Below are positions 35,814 through 46,415 of a stretch of 64,000 bases of DNA, one piece after another. The translations under genes were made by a program, and so were the position numbers. The notes below the pieces were generated by a model. That model made no database searches, was not told the DNA's origin, and worked only from the letters and a program-made list of their open reading frames with translations. Numbering within the stretch: position 1 is the first letter of the stretch; every line of letters begins with the position of its first letter. Where the stretch lies: NCBI GenBank assembly GCA_016935765.1, contig JAFGQG010000037.1, positions 1 through 64,000 on the forward strand. Direction: 5' to 3'. Origin of the DNA: a bacterium (lineage in GTDB: Bacteria > UBP14 > UBA6098 > JAFGQG01).

Positions 35814-37652
35814 ATGCTAGTTCAAAAAAGTATTATTATTTTCTTTTCACTGGTGCTTTCGATAAGTTGTTTCAAAGCCTGGGCACAGGAAGACTATACT
35901 CTCAGAAAGGTAGAATTCAGGGGGAATGACTCCTTTTCTTCGAGTAGGCTGTCAGACCAGGTTAGCATCTACGGAACCAGCAGATTCAAGCAACTTGTTT
36001 TCCGAAAGAAGCCATTTCTATACAGCAGGGAGATTTTAGATAGCGACTTGAAAAAATTAGCGCGGTTTTACCAGAGAGAGGGTTTCCTTAATACGAAGGT
36101 AACAATGAGTGCATTGGAAGTGGATCATAAAAATGAAACTGTAAAACTTATCATCAATATCATCGAGGGGGAACCGACCCGGGTGTCTAAAGTGGACTAT
36201 AAGCTCCCAACAGTGCCAGAAAAGAGTTATGATGAACTCTCAACTACCATTGATAAGGCCTGGAAGTCATTAAACTTGAAGGAGGGGGTCAGGTTTCGGG
36301 ACGAAGAGGCAAGCTCCGACCAGGGATTGTTGATAGATGCTCTGATTAACAGTGGATATCCTTATGCAGAGGTACACCCGGCATTAGAGGTTGACACCGC
36401 GGCCAATGAAGTGGCTATCAACTGGGATATCGAGAGCGGTCCCGAGTGTGTGTTTGGAGAAGTTACCATAAAAGGCAATGGATATGTAGCTCCCGCATTG
36501 GTTAGCAAACAGCTTGTATTCAGGCAGGGAGATGTTTACGAGCAGCGTCTTTTAAACAAGTCCCAGGAACAGGTCTATGCTTTGGGGGTTTACCAGATAG
36601 TGACCGTGAAATCCCAGCTAAGCGCGAGTGAGGAAGATTCTGTGCCAGTGAGCATACAATTAAAGGAAGCTCCACGTTACGGAACCAGGTTTGGTATTGG
36701 TTATGGCAGGGAAGATAAGTTCCGGGTATTTTCGGAATTTCGATATTTCGGTTTTTTAGGGGGAGTCCGAAGACTGAATTTATTGCTAAAACACTCAGGG
36801 CTGGAACCCTATAACATCGATCTTAAATTCACACAGCCTGCCTTATTCACTCCGAGAACCACATTACTTCTGAATCCTTATGTTCTCAGGCAGGAAGAGC
36901 CGGGATATACCGTAAACCGGGTGGGTGGAAGTTCAGCCATAATGCACCAGATCACCCGCTATTTAGGCGGTTCCGCAGCATATTCATTTGAGCAGACCAG
37001 GCTGGATACCAATACCATCGCGAGTGATGAAGGTTCCGCTATAATAATACCGGATGTATATAACAAATCCAGTATTATTTTGGGTTCTTCCTGGGATAAT
37101 AGCAGTCCGATGTTCTCCCCCACCAGAGGGGTATTCAGCGCACTGGTTTTCAAGTGGAGTGGTTTAGGGTTTAATAGTGACTTTCATTATACAGGACTGA
37201 TGTTTGATGGAAGAAAATATTTCAGTTTCTGGAGAACTGTCCTGGCGCTCCGGGTCAAAGTGGGTGGTATAAAATCAACTGATGACCACGGCATCGTTCC
37301 GGTTGAGGACCGTCTCTATTCCGGCGGCAGCAATTCGGTCCGGGGGTGGTCGCGCTCGATGCTTGGACCTCTTGACGATGATGATGTTCCCCTTGGAGGG
37401 AAAAGCCTTCTTGAAGGAAGTACGGAATTACGATACCCCATTATTGGATTATTGTCGGGAGTAGTTTTTATGGATTTTGGCAATGTATGGCTCGATTCAT
37501 ATTCATATAAAATTGAAGATTTGCGATATGCTGCTGGACTGGGATTAAGGTTCGATACCCCGATCGGTCCGATCAGATTGGATGCAGCAAGCCCGGTTTG
37601 GGATGAGGATAAAAAGGTCCAACTCCATATCAGTGTGGGACAGGCATTTTAG
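35814..37652 (+). CDS. tamA: Omp85-family assembly protein, TamA-like
   Basis: This 612-residue protein starts with a signal peptide (IIFFSLVLSISCFKAWAQ) and about three POTRA-like modules to about residue 280: YTLRKVEFRGNDSFSS; AVEVDHKN-type and VSKVDYK strands; FGEVTIKGNGYVAPALV. A 16-strand barrel with the Omp85 signature GLGLRFDTPIGPIRLDAA follows near the C-terminus, and the protein ends VQLHISVGQAF, with the aromatic last residue expected for barrels. The immediately following gene encodes TamB, which supports TamA over BamA. It should insert or translocate outer-membrane and surface proteins. No strong ribosome site precedes the ATG, so translation may be coupled to the gene 23 bases upstream. 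Confidence 0.85.
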   Translation: MLVQKSIIIFFSLVLSISCFKAWAQEDYTLRKVEFRGNDSFSSSRLSDQVSIYGTSRFKQLVFRKKPFLYSREILDSDLKKLARFYQREGFLNTKVTMSALEVDHKNETVKLIINIIEGEPTRVSKVDYKLPTVPEKSYDELSTTIDKAWKSLNLKEGVRFRDEEASSDQGLLIDALINSGYPYAEVHPALEVDTAANEVAINWDIESGPECVFGEVTIKGNGYVAPALVSKQLVFRQGDVYEQRLLNKSQEQVYALGVYQIVTVKSQLSASEEDSVPVSIQLKEAPRYGTRFGIGYGREDKFRVFSEFRYFGFLGGVRRLNLLLKHSGLEPYNIDLKFTQPALFTPRTTLLLNPYVLRQEEPGYTVNRVGGSSAIMHQITRYLGGSAAYSFEQTRLDTNTIASDEGSAIIIPDVYNKSSIILGSSWDNSSPMFSPTRGVFSALVFKWSGLGFNSDFHYTGLMFDGRKYFSFWRTVLALRVKVGGIKSTDDHGIVPVEDRLYSGGSNSVRGWSRSMLGPLDDDDVPLGGKSLLEGSTELRYPIIGLLSGVVFMDFGNVWLDSYSYKIEDLRYAAGLGLRFDTPIGPIRLDAASPVWDEDKKVQLHISVGQAF

Positions 37653-37700
37653 ATTAAGCATGGATAAGGATGCCAAAAACAGGGAAGAAGAAGATGGAAG

Positions 37701-40700
37701 ATGTACAAAATGAACACAGATAAAGGAATGATGACCCATAAAAGAAGAAAATGGAGGAAATACCTCCTGATTACATGCCTGGCTCCATTATTGCTTATAA
37801 TATTACTGCTGGCATTTACCCAAACCGGGATATTCAAGAACTTGCTCAGAAACTTCGTAGTTAGAAAAGGTAATGAGAGATTAAACGTTGAACTCCGGAT
37901 TGGTAGTATAGAGGGTAATTTTTTCGACAATATAGCTGTTAAAGAAATTGCCTTAATAGATGAGACGGATACTGTACTGTATCTTCCTGAATTCAGAGTG
38001 TGGTACAAACCATTCAAAATATTGAAAAAGGTGATTTATATCGATTCCCTGCTGATCGATTCACCTGTTGGAGCACTCAACCAATTTCCGGACAGTACCT
38101 GGAATATAAGCAATTTGACCAAGCCACGGTTTCCAGGACCTCCTGATACTACTACAGTGCCTGAACCTTTAGGTTTTGATATTGTTTTGAATGAATTTTT
38201 TCTGAAGGATGCTAATGTTACTATTTCAGCTCTGGATACCACCCTTCCCGGGGGAATCAAGGACATAAATATCAGGTTTTCCGGGAACTACAGTCAGGAT
38301 TCAATGGCTTTAGACCTCGAGCAATTAAAGCTGAGGACCGAGAAACCAGACTTTACCCTGAAGGAGATCTCGTTTTCGTTATCTAAAAGCGGGAAAGAGA
38401 CAAAATTGGAGGACCTGGTAATTGTAACCTCAGGAAACAGGATCGATGGAAAAGGAACCCACATCGAGGCAGACCAAGGATACTCTGATTTTTCTCTGCA
38501 AAGCCAATCCATGGAATTTGAGGAGTTCGGAACCGTTATTCCCTTAATTAAAATTTACAGCAATCCCACCCTTTCATTAAATGCAAATTTCAGGAATGAT
38601 TCGTTAACACTAAAACTTGCTCTGGAAGAAGGAATACAAAGCATAGGTGCAACATTAAGAATAGCTAATTTAAGTGTTTTATTTGACAAAGCAAAAACAG
38701 AACAGTTGAAATATTATTTAGATGGTGGTATCAGGAATTTAGATATGGCACACTGGCTTGGGGATCCCAGCCTGGATTATATTATCAACGGCAGGATGAA
38801 CGCCCGGGGAACTGGTATCACCCCGGAAGATGCTATTGTGCATCTATCAGGTGAATTTTCTAAATGCTATATTAAGCGCCGGCTTGTGGATGCCGCGGAA
38901 TTGACCGCGAATTATATTAAAGGAAATATAAAAGCAAAAGGTCTTGCCCGGGGAAATTTCGGAAAACTCACCGTGGAGGGAGAAGTAGAAGAAATCTTTA
39001 CTTCGCAGAAGTATGAGACCAGGATACAGGCAAGGGAATTAAATGCCGCATTATTGCTCCGGGACGACAGTCTTACCTCCAATTTGAATTTCGGATTATC
39101 CGCCAGGGGAAAGGGATTCGATCCGGAGAAGATAAAAAGTAACATCCAGCTATTTGCCTCCCACTCAACTTTCAGGGAAATTGAGATCGACAGCCTGTTC
39201 GCTAAAATGGATGTTACCGGCAGAACCGCATCGATCGAGACTTTGTTTTTTAACAATAATGTTGGTACTATAAATTTGAAGGGTATCGCCAGTATGGAGG
39301 GAGCAAGCGACCTATATTTTCGTGCTGACCTGGGGAACCTGGAGGTCCTGAAAGGTATGATACAAGCAGACCAACTTAATGCGGGAGGATACCTGTCGGG
39401 CAGAGTAACGGGACGATTCGATTCCCTGTCCGCAAAAATAGAAATGAAATTGAGTGATATTCTATTCAATACCATTTTTACCGATTCACTGGCAGCAGTA
39501 ATCTCCATATTTCGTACTCCCGGGTTATTAGAGGGAGAGGGCACTATAAATGTTATCAATGCCGGAACCCCGCAACTTTCTCTGCAAACTGCAGCTTTAC
39601 AGGGGAGCTATTCCGGGGAGAGCGCTGTGATGGTACTGGATGTACTTCAAAGCGATAGCATAAGCGCCCATCTCGAAGCTCAATACCTGGTGGAGGAAAT
39701 ACCGAAAATAGTGCTAACGGAGATCGCAATAAACCTCGGGGACAGGACGTGGTCAGGAGGAAATGGAAACACGGAGATCGTTCTGGGGCAGGATACTTAT
39801 ACGATAAATGAATTTGAACTATCAGCGCCAACCAACACGCAGGGAGTCATTCAGAATATTAAGATAGATGGCAATATCAGTTTAAGCGGGGAAGAAGACC
39901 TCCAGGTTGAAATAGCAAATATCGAACTAAAGGAATTGGTTAGAACTTTTAGATTATCGCTTGATACGGGTGGTGATCTCTCGATGAAGCTCAATATACA
40001 GGGGAATGCGGATAAACCTGTCATTGAGGGTAACGTGGCTTTACGGAAGGGTTACGTTAATCAATTCGTTTTTTTGGTCTTGGAGGGGCAACTGGATTAT
40101 AAGGAGGAACAGCTTTCCTGGTTATTTTCACTGATCCCGGTGTCAACCGATAGTCTGACCATAAGTGGATACTTGCCAGTGAACCTGTCTTTATCCGACC
40201 CGGGAGACCTGATTTATGATGAAAGGAAGATGGAGATTCGAATCTGGACGGAAAGGTTGCCACTCTCAGTGCTTCAGGCGATTGGCAGGGAGGTGGAAGA
40301 GGTTAACGGTATTATAGTGTGTGACCTTACAATTGGGAATGTGATCAAGGACCCTGTTGCAAAGGGGTTTTTCCGCATCCAGAATGGCGCCATAAAGGTA
40401 CCGGACTACGGTATCGATTATAAAGACTTCCAGATGGCGCTTACTATCGATGATACAAAGATTAAGCTTGATAAAATGCAAATGAAACGTGATAAGGGGA
40501 AATTGAGTTTAAATGGGTATGTAGTAATGGACAGCAGTATAATTTCGGGAAAAATTGAAGATATGCAGGTTAAACTTAAGGCGGACAAGTTTTTTGTAGT
40601 GCGTCACCGGGATTTTGAGGCTCAAATATCCGGGGAGGCAGAACTCAGCGGTGACCTGGAAACTCCAGTATTTGGAGGGAAAATAACGGTGCTGCGTTCG

Positions 40701-41645
40701 AGTTTCAACCTGCCGGCGTTGACCGGACAAAGCCATAAGACCGGGATGGAACTGGATGTATCGGTTCCAATGCTAGTTGAAGCTCTTCAGGAGCCTGTAA
40801 TAATCACAGATACAACACTGTTGATAACCGCACCTGAGCAACCGGGGGAGAGGAAACCAGCGGAGATAATCGAGAATCTCAGGGGGAGGTACAAGGTTAT
40901 CATGCCTAAGAATACATGGATAAGAAGCCCTGAGATGAAAATCGAAATATCAGGAGACCTGGACCTGGTTAAAGAAGGAGACGCCTTCGAGATCTTCGGC
41001 TTTGTAGATATCGTAAGAGGGTATTACGATCTGTATGGAAGACGGTTCAAGATCAAGAAAGGAAATATAAGCTTCCAGGGTGGAACCGAGTATAATCCGG
41101 AAGTACTCCTGGAAGCTGAATATATTTTTCGAACTGCGGAGAGAGAAAAGAAAGCTTTAAAACTTTATGTTACCGGAAAAGCTTTGAATCCCACCATGAG
41201 GTTTACATTAAACGATATTGAGACAACCGAAGGTGACGCTATTTCATACATTATGTTCGGGCGAAGCCTGGACGAATTAACTTATGGTCAGCAAGCCGGG
41301 ATAGCGAACGCAGCTGGTGGAAGTACAGGAGACATTGCAAAAGGATTAGCTGCAAACCTGCTCTCAGACCAATTGGCTAAAACGCTGGGGAAAAAACTCA
41401 AACTGGATTATATCGAATTGAGCGCTGAAGACAACTGGCAAAGTGCCACCTTTGTGGTTGGAAAATACATCACCAATGACCTGTATATGAGTTACATGAG
41501 AAGGATAGGGGAAAGTAAGGACAAGGATATAACTCCACAGACAATTACGTTGGAATATGAACTCACCCGCTTCCTGTTTATACAGCTTTTAGAAGGTTCA
41601 GCGAAGGAGAGCGGGATTGACCTTATAATGAAGTTCGAATGGTAA
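37701..41645 (+). CDS. tamB: TamB/AsmA-like translocation and assembly protein
   Basis: The 1314-residue protein has an N-terminal membrane anchor (RRKWRKYLLITCLAPLLLII, about residues 15-35) followed by a very long beta-rich body typical of the TamB/AsmA lipid-bridge family. The conserved TamB C-terminal domain is recognisable from about residue 1090: IFGFVDIVRGYYDLYGRRFK, FQGGTEYNPEVLLEAEY, DAISYIMFGRSLDELTYG and a terminal YELTRFLFIQLLEGSAK followed by an aromatic end (FEW). The protein spans the periplasm and works with the TamA-like Omp85 encoded 48 bases upstream in outer-membrane biogenesis or lipid transport. ATG 37701 or ATG 37710 could be the start; a GGAAG lies close upstream. Confidence 0.88.
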   Translation: MYKMNTDKGMMTHKRRKWRKYLLITCLAPLLLIILLLAFTQTGIFKNLLRNFVVRKGNERLNVELRIGSIEGNFFDNIAVKEIALIDETDTVLYLPEFRVWYKPFKILKKVIYIDSLLIDSPVGALNQFPDSTWNISNLTKPRFPGPPDTTTVPEPLGFDIVLNEFFLKDANVTISALDTTLPGGIKDINIRFSGNYSQDSMALDLEQLKLRTEKPDFTLKEISFSLSKSGKETKLEDLVIVTSGNRIDGKGTHIEADQGYSDFSLQSQSMEFEEFGTVIPLIKIYSNPTLSLNANFRNDSLTLKLALEEGIQSIGATLRIANLSVLFDKAKTEQLKYYLDGGIRNLDMAHWLGDPSLDYIINGRMNARGTGITPEDAIVHLSGEFSKCYIKRRLVDAAELTANYIKGNIKAKGLARGNFGKLTVEGEVEEIFTSQKYETRIQARELNAALLLRDDSLTSNLNFGLSARGKGFDPEKIKSNIQLFASHSTFREIEIDSLFAKMDVTGRTASIETLFFNNNVGTINLKGIASMEGASDLYFRADLGNLEVLKGMIQADQLNAGGYLSGRVTGRFDSLSAKIEMKLSDILFNTIFTDSLAAVISIFRTPGLLEGEGTINVINAGTPQLSLQTAALQGSYSGESAVMVLDVLQSDSISAHLEAQYLVEEIPKIVLTEIAINLGDRTWSGGNGNTEIVLGQDTYTINEFELSAPTNTQGVIQNIKIDGNISLSGEEDLQVEIANIELKELVRTFRLSLDTGGDLSMKLNIQGNADKPVIEGNVALRKGYVNQFVFLVLEGQLDYKEEQLSWLFSLIPVSTDSLTISGYLPVNLSLSDPGDLIYDERKMEIRIWTERLPLSVLQAIGREVEEVNGIIVCDLTIGNVIKDPVAKGFFRIQNGAIKVPDYGIDYKDFQMALTIDDTKIKLDKMQMKRDKGKLSLNGYVVMDSSIISGKIEDMQVKLKADKFFVVRHRDFEAQISGEAELSGDLETPVFGGKITVLRSSFNLPALTGQSHKTGMELDVSVPMLVEALQEPVIITDTTLLITAPEQPGERKPAEIIENLRGRYKVIMPKNTWIRSPEMKIEISGDLDLVKEGDAFEIFGFVDIVRGYYDLYGRRFKIKKGNISFQGGTEYNPEVLLEAEYIFRTAEREKKALKLYVTGKALNPTMRFTLNDIETTEGDAISYIMFGRSLDELTYGQQAGIANAAGGSTGDIAKGLAANLLSDQLAKTLGKKLKLDYIELSAEDNWQSATFVVGKYITNDLYMSYMRRIGESKDKDITPQTITLEYELTRFLFIQLLEGSAKESGIDLIMKFEW

Positions 41646-41852
41646 GGGTTGTCGAGTATGTTCAAAATAATTTTGCCTTGACTTTTCCAGGATAATGGTT
41701 AAGTTATCCCATTGATTATTAATAAATTAGGGGATAGTAAGGAATAGGGATAAAAATATACTTAAAATATAATCAATGTAAAGAATAAGACCATGATGTA
41801 CTAGCAATATTAGAAGAATCATCTAAATTACAGTAAATAAAGGTGTTCAGTC

Positions 41853-42713
41853 ATGAAAAAGGAAATTATCAAACATTTAACACAGGATTTCGAGTCATTC
41901 ACGAACAAAACGGAAAATGGAGTTGAGTTCTGGTTTGCGCGGGATTTGCAGCATCTACTTGGCTATACTGAATGGCGCAATTTTGTGAATGTTGTTAGTA
42001 AAGCAAAAACTTCCTGTGAGACTTCAGGACATCTGATTATCAATCATTTTGTTGACGTCAACAAAACGATAGCAATGCCTAAAGGAGCGACAAAAGAAAT
42101 ACCCGATTTGATGCTTACCAGGTATGCGTGCTATTTAATTGCTCAAAATGGCGATCCGAAAAAAGAACAAATTGCATTTGCCCAGAATTACTTTGCTATT
42201 CAGACCAGGAAACTTGAACTAATTGAACAGCGTATTAAAGACTGGGAAAGGTTAAAAGCCCGGCAAAAGCTTACAATATCGGAAAAAGAACTTTCTGAAC
42301 TTATTTATGAACGAACCGGTCAGGACAGAGATTTCGGTATTATCCGAAGTAAAGGAGACCAGGCACTATTCGGTTTTACAACAAGTCAAATGAAGGAAAA
42401 ACTTAGTGTACCTAAAAACCGACCACTTGCTGATTTCCTGCCAACGATTACTATCAAAGCAAAGGACTTTGCCGCGGAAATTACCATATTCAATGTCAAA
42501 GATAAGGATATTCAAACTGGTCAAGGGATTACCTGGGAGCATGTAACCAACAACAAATCAGTAAGACAGCTACTGCTTGACAGAGGAATTAAACCTGAGG
42601 AACTTCCGCCTGAAGAAGACGTGAAGAAGTTAGAACGCAGAGTAAAAGGAGCGGACAAAAGATTCGTTAAGAGTCCTGATAAACTTGAAGAAAAAAATAA
42701 AGAATATAATTAA
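41853..42713 (+). CDS. dinD: DinD-like DNA-damage-inducible protein
   Basis: The 286-residue protein matches the DinD family along its length. An N-terminal Bro-N-like region carries FWFARDLQHLLGYTEWRNF (about residues 27-45). It is followed by TRYACYLIAQNGDPKKEQIA, FAQNYFAIQTRKLE and a C-terminal ITIKAKDFAAEITIFNVKD, with TWEHVTNNKSVRQLLLDRGI near residue 235. In E. coli DinD is a LexA-controlled inhibitor of RecA strand exchange; regulation here cannot be read from the promoter. It has an AAAGGTG ribosome site and stands alone between the tam cluster and a kinase-like gene. Family members are often carried on mobile or accessory DNA. Confidence 0.88.
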   Translation: MKKEIIKHLTQDFESFTNKTENGVEFWFARDLQHLLGYTEWRNFVNVVSKAKTSCETSGHLIINHFVDVNKTIAMPKGATKEIPDLMLTRYACYLIAQNGDPKKEQIAFAQNYFAIQTRKLELIEQRIKDWERLKARQKLTISEKELSELIYERTGQDRDFGIIRSKGDQALFGFTTSQMKEKLSVPKNRPLADFLPTITIKAKDFAAEITIFNVKDKDIQTGQGITWEHVTNNKSVRQLLLDRGIKPEELPPEEDVKKLERRVKGADKRFVKSPDKLEEKNKEYN

Positions 42714-42789
42714 TAATTGTGTAAACTACTGAAAATATTTGATCTTCACCATACTATCCCCTGTTTATAGAGATTGCAGGTAACAAGAA

Positions 42790-43350
42790 TTGCGTATTGT
42801 AATATTAGGGACAAGCTGCAGCGGTAAGACTACCCTGTCAAAGGAGCTATCCAGGTTATATGATATCCCCCACTTCGAAATTGACGCGATATACTGGGGA
42901 CCGGGCTGGACTGCCAAACCCCTGGATGAATTCAGGGAATACATGCGTGAGGTCGTCCAGGAAAAAAGCTGGATAATAGACGGCAACTACAATATGGTCG
43001 CCGATATCGTATGGCTCAGAGCACAAACGATAATTTGGTTAGACCTTTCGTTCCCTGTGGTCTTTTGGAGGGTGCTTCGCAGAACAGGCAAACGAATTAT
43101 TCATAAAGAGAAGCTGTTTTCCGGGAACCGCGAATCAATCAGATTAGCCTTCCTGAGCAAGGATTCACTAATATGGTATGTCATCAAAACTTTCTATCCC
43201 CGAAGAAGGATATATGAAAGGTATTTTAAAGATGGCAAACATGGTAACTGCAGGGTGATAAGACTCCGCACTCAGAACCAGATATATGAATTTGTTGAAT
43301 CATGTCTGAAGATGGGGAAAAGCGGATTCCTATCATTGCCTGAAGGTTGA
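42790..43350 (+). CDS. P-loop kinase-like protein (adenylate kinase/FlaR-type)
   Basis: This 186-residue protein starts at TTG 42790, which directly precedes the P-loop strand RIVILGTSCSGKTTLSKEL; no upstream ATG fits. It continues with the family's FEIDAIYWGPGW (residues 29-40), WIIDGNYNMV and IWLDLSFPVVFWRVLRR. The layout matches the adenylate-kinase-related 'topology modulation'/AAA_18-like small nucleotide kinases. These bind ATP and phosphorylate an unknown small substrate. The upstream gap is 76 bases. The ribosome site is weak (GCAGGTAACAAGA). Confidence 0.75.
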   Translation: MRIVILGTSCSGKTTLSKELSRLYDIPHFEIDAIYWGPGWTAKPLDEFREYMREVVQEKSWIIDGNYNMVADIVWLRAQTIIWLDLSFPVVFWRVLRRTGKRIIHKEKLFSGNRESIRLAFLSKDSLIWYVIKTFYPRRRIYERYFKDGKHGNCRVIRLRTQNQIYEFVESCLKMGKSGFLSLPEG

Positions 43351-43505
43351 TTGTTCAGCTTACCTCCCGGCTTTAACCTTCTAACATTCTCTAAATTTAT
43401 TTTCAATAGGATAAAATGTTTGCTTTTTTTCCCATATAGTATAAATAGTAAATAAGCAAAAACCTGGATCATTTTTAATTCATAAATAAGCAGGAGGTAA
43501 ATACG

Positions 43506-46403
43506 GTGGTAAGCAATATTAAAAGCAGCAATCCATTTCACCTGAGAACCAGTTTATTGGTTATTTTAGTTTTACTTTTAATTCCAATATACGTTAGTAC
43601 ATCGCCATTAACCGGAACGCGGGACAGAGTTTCCGGTAATACCTTAAGCGCTCTTTCTGACACCGGATATCCCGCGGGATATTTTTATATCGAACAGAAC
43701 GGGGTCAGTCATTGTGTCAAGCCAATAATAGTCACCGAGGAGATTGAATCGCTCTGGTTCAGTTACTATTCCTCGAGCATGCACACGGGTATGGAGGAAC
43801 CTTACAAGAGCAAAGTTTTCTTTTTCTACAATCGGTATACAGGCAGTATGGGGGCTTTATTCGTGCATAATATCGATGCGACGGGCACAAGTAACGCAAC
43901 CTGTGATATGTATTTCATTGACTTGCCTGAATCCTCGGAGGTCGCGGTTTCGGACGATCCATCCCATGTTCACACGGGATCAACCGGGCGAGCTTGCGGA
44001 AGCCCTGTTGAACTGGACATCGATTGCTGGCCGCAGGGAGGCTGGTACTGGACGAGCAACACGGATGGCGGGGCATTTTATCTCCCGCGCGCGGAATGGA
44101 AATTCACCATCGACCACTACTGGGGAGGAACCGATCCTATCACAAGCTGGTGGTTCGTCTCAGGCGGCGAGGATACAACGGAAATACCACTCTCAATGGA
44201 GGTCGGGGATACCCTGCTTCTCGGACACGGTTTCCTTCAACTGCTGCCATTTCCAGACGATTCTATCTGGCTGGATTGCATACGGACAGGAACTGATACC
44301 ACCATTTCAATAATATTCCAGAATTGCGACGAGACCATCGACACACTCGATGTTACAGGGGCGACGCACTCGAACCCAAATTTCTTCACGACGACAGCAT
44401 CCGGGCTCACTCCTCCCGGCGCTTATGGAGTCATCGAGATAATATTCGTGCCAGCCGCTCCAGGGATTTACGTGGATACCGTAATGCCCGTCACGAACGA
44501 GCCATGCGGAACAACACCCATCTTCATATACGCTAATGTTTATTCTCATTCGATAGAAACCGTGCGGCTTTCTGAAGAAACCTTATGCGATGAAAGTAAT
44601 GTCGTAGAAATATGCTATACTCTTGAAGGAGACGATGCTGAAATTGCAGCGATGATCTCCTCCAATGGAGGAGCTACATGGCACTATTCAGGGGATGATT
44701 ATTTTCACACGTTCCAGGAATCCGAAGGTAATATCGGTTCGAACGTCCTGGAAGGTACTCACTGCTTCAGGTGGCTGATGAGCGAAGACATGCCCGGTGT
44801 CGAAAGTTCCTCCTTCAAGGCGCGCGTATTCGATCCCAACTTCGAGCATTGCGGAGTATATGGGGAATCAGCGCTCGAATGCCTCGATTCAAAAGCCCCT
44901 GAGATAGCTGTCGAATGCCTGGATACCATGACTAAAGATGATACACTGTTCTGGTCTGTCGACGACCTGTTCCTGGTAACCGATACCTGTTTTCTTCATT
45001 TCTACGGCTGCGGTATCGATGAGGAATATGTTCTCACCGATAATAACCTGAATTGGGCACCTCCAAGGCGGTGTGAATCATGCACTCTCACTATCAGCGC
45101 TCGTGATTCCTTCTGCAACTGGCAAACGGAAATATGCGAATTCCTCGCGCTGACACCTGACACACTGAAGCTCTCACTCCCCTATTCGATGGTTTATCCG
45201 GGTGACACTATCTTGATACCGCTGCACTACAGGGTTAATCAGCTTCTAAATACTTCCGGATTTGAATGCACGATAAGTTATGATCCTGGAATAATTACCC
45301 CGCTGGAGTTCATCATTGCGGGAACTCCAATGGATACATGGACATACGTGGATTTTGACAACAGCATAGATGGGTTGATAGCCATCACCGGGCAAGGCGA
45401 ATATCTTGACACAGATTCAATTTTATGCTATATAAAAGCAGAAATACCATCGACAGCCCCCGAGGGCGGGTTTTCAAATCTCGCTTTCTCCAGCGCTGAA
45501 TTAAACGAAGAATGGGTCCCCGTCCAAACAGATGATGGCTTCCTGATAGTTATGTTCGTGGCAACCGAATGGCTGTTCGATCTTGTGTTCAATGGCGACG
45601 GTTTTGAATTAAATACAACGCTGACTATTGGGATGAGTTATTATGGTTCCGAGGGATACGAGGAGGGGCTCGATATCATTTCACTCCCTGTAACCAATTC
45701 TACCAACGCGTGGTTTCCCCTGGATGATCCCACCACGCCGCATATAACGAAGCTTTCACGCGACATCAGGGATATCGCGGAAATCCCGGAATGCTGGATA
45801 ATAGAAACCTCGCTCTCTCCTGGAGTCGTTACCTGGAATCCTGATTTCCTGCCGCCGGGAGAATTCCTGCTCAATAACATTATCGACCTGAGAACCGCTG
45901 ATCATTACTTTTATGAAGCGGATGAGGCAATAGAAATATGCTTCAACAGACCAGTGCCGCAGGAGATAACCTACCACTTGAACGAGGGATGGAATATGGT
46001 TTCGTTCCCCATACTCCCCGTCTGCGAGAACCTGAACAACGTCTTTCCAACGATGCTCGATGACGCTTACTGGTATGACCCTGAGGGCAACTCATATACC
46101 CCTACCGTACTACCTGAGCGAGGTAAGAGTTTCTGGATTTACTCATCTGTCGAAACGGCGCAGAGGGTCGCGGGTATCCCAGTTTTGGGGTATAGCCTGA
46201 ATGTATATCCCGGGTGGAATATGATCGGCTCGATAATGGATACTACTTCATTTAGTGAGATAGCTTTTGATCCGCCTGCTTCATTCATTCCCCCTCAATA
46301 TGGTTATTCCCCGGGTGGTTATGTGCCGGTTACGGAGATAATCCCGACAAAAGGTTACTGGGGATTATGCGATGACCGTTCGACCATTAATGTAGGTTTT
46401 TAA
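43506..46403 (+). CDS. Large secreted protein with cohesin-like and GWNM domains
   Basis: The GTG start has AGGAGGT at eight bases. The 965-residue product has a signal peptide (LLVILVLLLIPIYVSTS) and an N-terminal beta-rich part. An Ig-like segment carries IIFQNCDETIDTLDVTG near 265. A cohesin-like domain lies at about 553-690: LSLPYSMVYPGDTILIPLHY, SGFECTISYDPGIITPLEF, LAFSSAELNEEW. The end has two GWNM motifs, HLNEGWNMVSFPILPV (about 822) and YPGWNMIGSIMD (about 900), a common C-terminal unit of secreted proteins in these phyla. No type IX sorting motif is present. Cohesin-like domains can bind dockerins or serve as structural modules; no dockerin was seen. It precedes the Fpg-like gene by 12 bases. 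Confidence 0.75.
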   Translation: MVSNIKSSNPFHLRTSLLVILVLLLIPIYVSTSPLTGTRDRVSGNTLSALSDTGYPAGYFYIEQNGVSHCVKPIIVTEEIESLWFSYYSSSMHTGMEEPYKSKVFFFYNRYTGSMGALFVHNIDATGTSNATCDMYFIDLPESSEVAVSDDPSHVHTGSTGRACGSPVELDIDCWPQGGWYWTSNTDGGAFYLPRAEWKFTIDHYWGGTDPITSWWFVSGGEDTTEIPLSMEVGDTLLLGHGFLQLLPFPDDSIWLDCIRTGTDTTISIIFQNCDETIDTLDVTGATHSNPNFFTTTASGLTPPGAYGVIEIIFVPAAPGIYVDTVMPVTNEPCGTTPIFIYANVYSHSIETVRLSEETLCDESNVVEICYTLEGDDAEIAAMISSNGGATWHYSGDDYFHTFQESEGNIGSNVLEGTHCFRWLMSEDMPGVESSSFKARVFDPNFEHCGVYGESALECLDSKAPEIAVECLDTMTKDDTLFWSVDDLFLVTDTCFLHFYGCGIDEEYVLTDNNLNWAPPRRCESCTLTISARDSFCNWQTEICEFLALTPDTLKLSLPYSMVYPGDTILIPLHYRVNQLLNTSGFECTISYDPGIITPLEFIIAGTPMDTWTYVDFDNSIDGLIAITGQGEYLDTDSILCYIKAEIPSTAPEGGFSNLAFSSAELNEEWVPVQTDDGFLIVMFVATEWLFDLVFNGDGFELNTTLTIGMSYYGSEGYEEGLDIISLPVTNSTNAWFPLDDPTTPHITKLSRDIRDIAEIPECWIIETSLSPGVVTWNPDFLPPGEFLLNNIIDLRTADHYFYEADEAIEICFNRPVPQEITYHLNEGWNMVSFPILPVCENLNNVFPTMLDDAYWYDPEGNSYTPTVLPERGKSFWIYSSVETAQRVAGIPVLGYSLNVYPGWNMIGSIMDTTSFSEIAFDPPASFIPPQYGYSPGGYVPVTEIIPTKGYWGLCDDRSTINVGF

Positions 46404-46415
46404 AAGAGGATACTT

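Noticed and set aside
45164-45560. Cellulosome component
   Set aside because: A cohesin-like domain is present in the 43506 protein, but no dockerin, cellulase or scaffoldin pattern is seen in the window.
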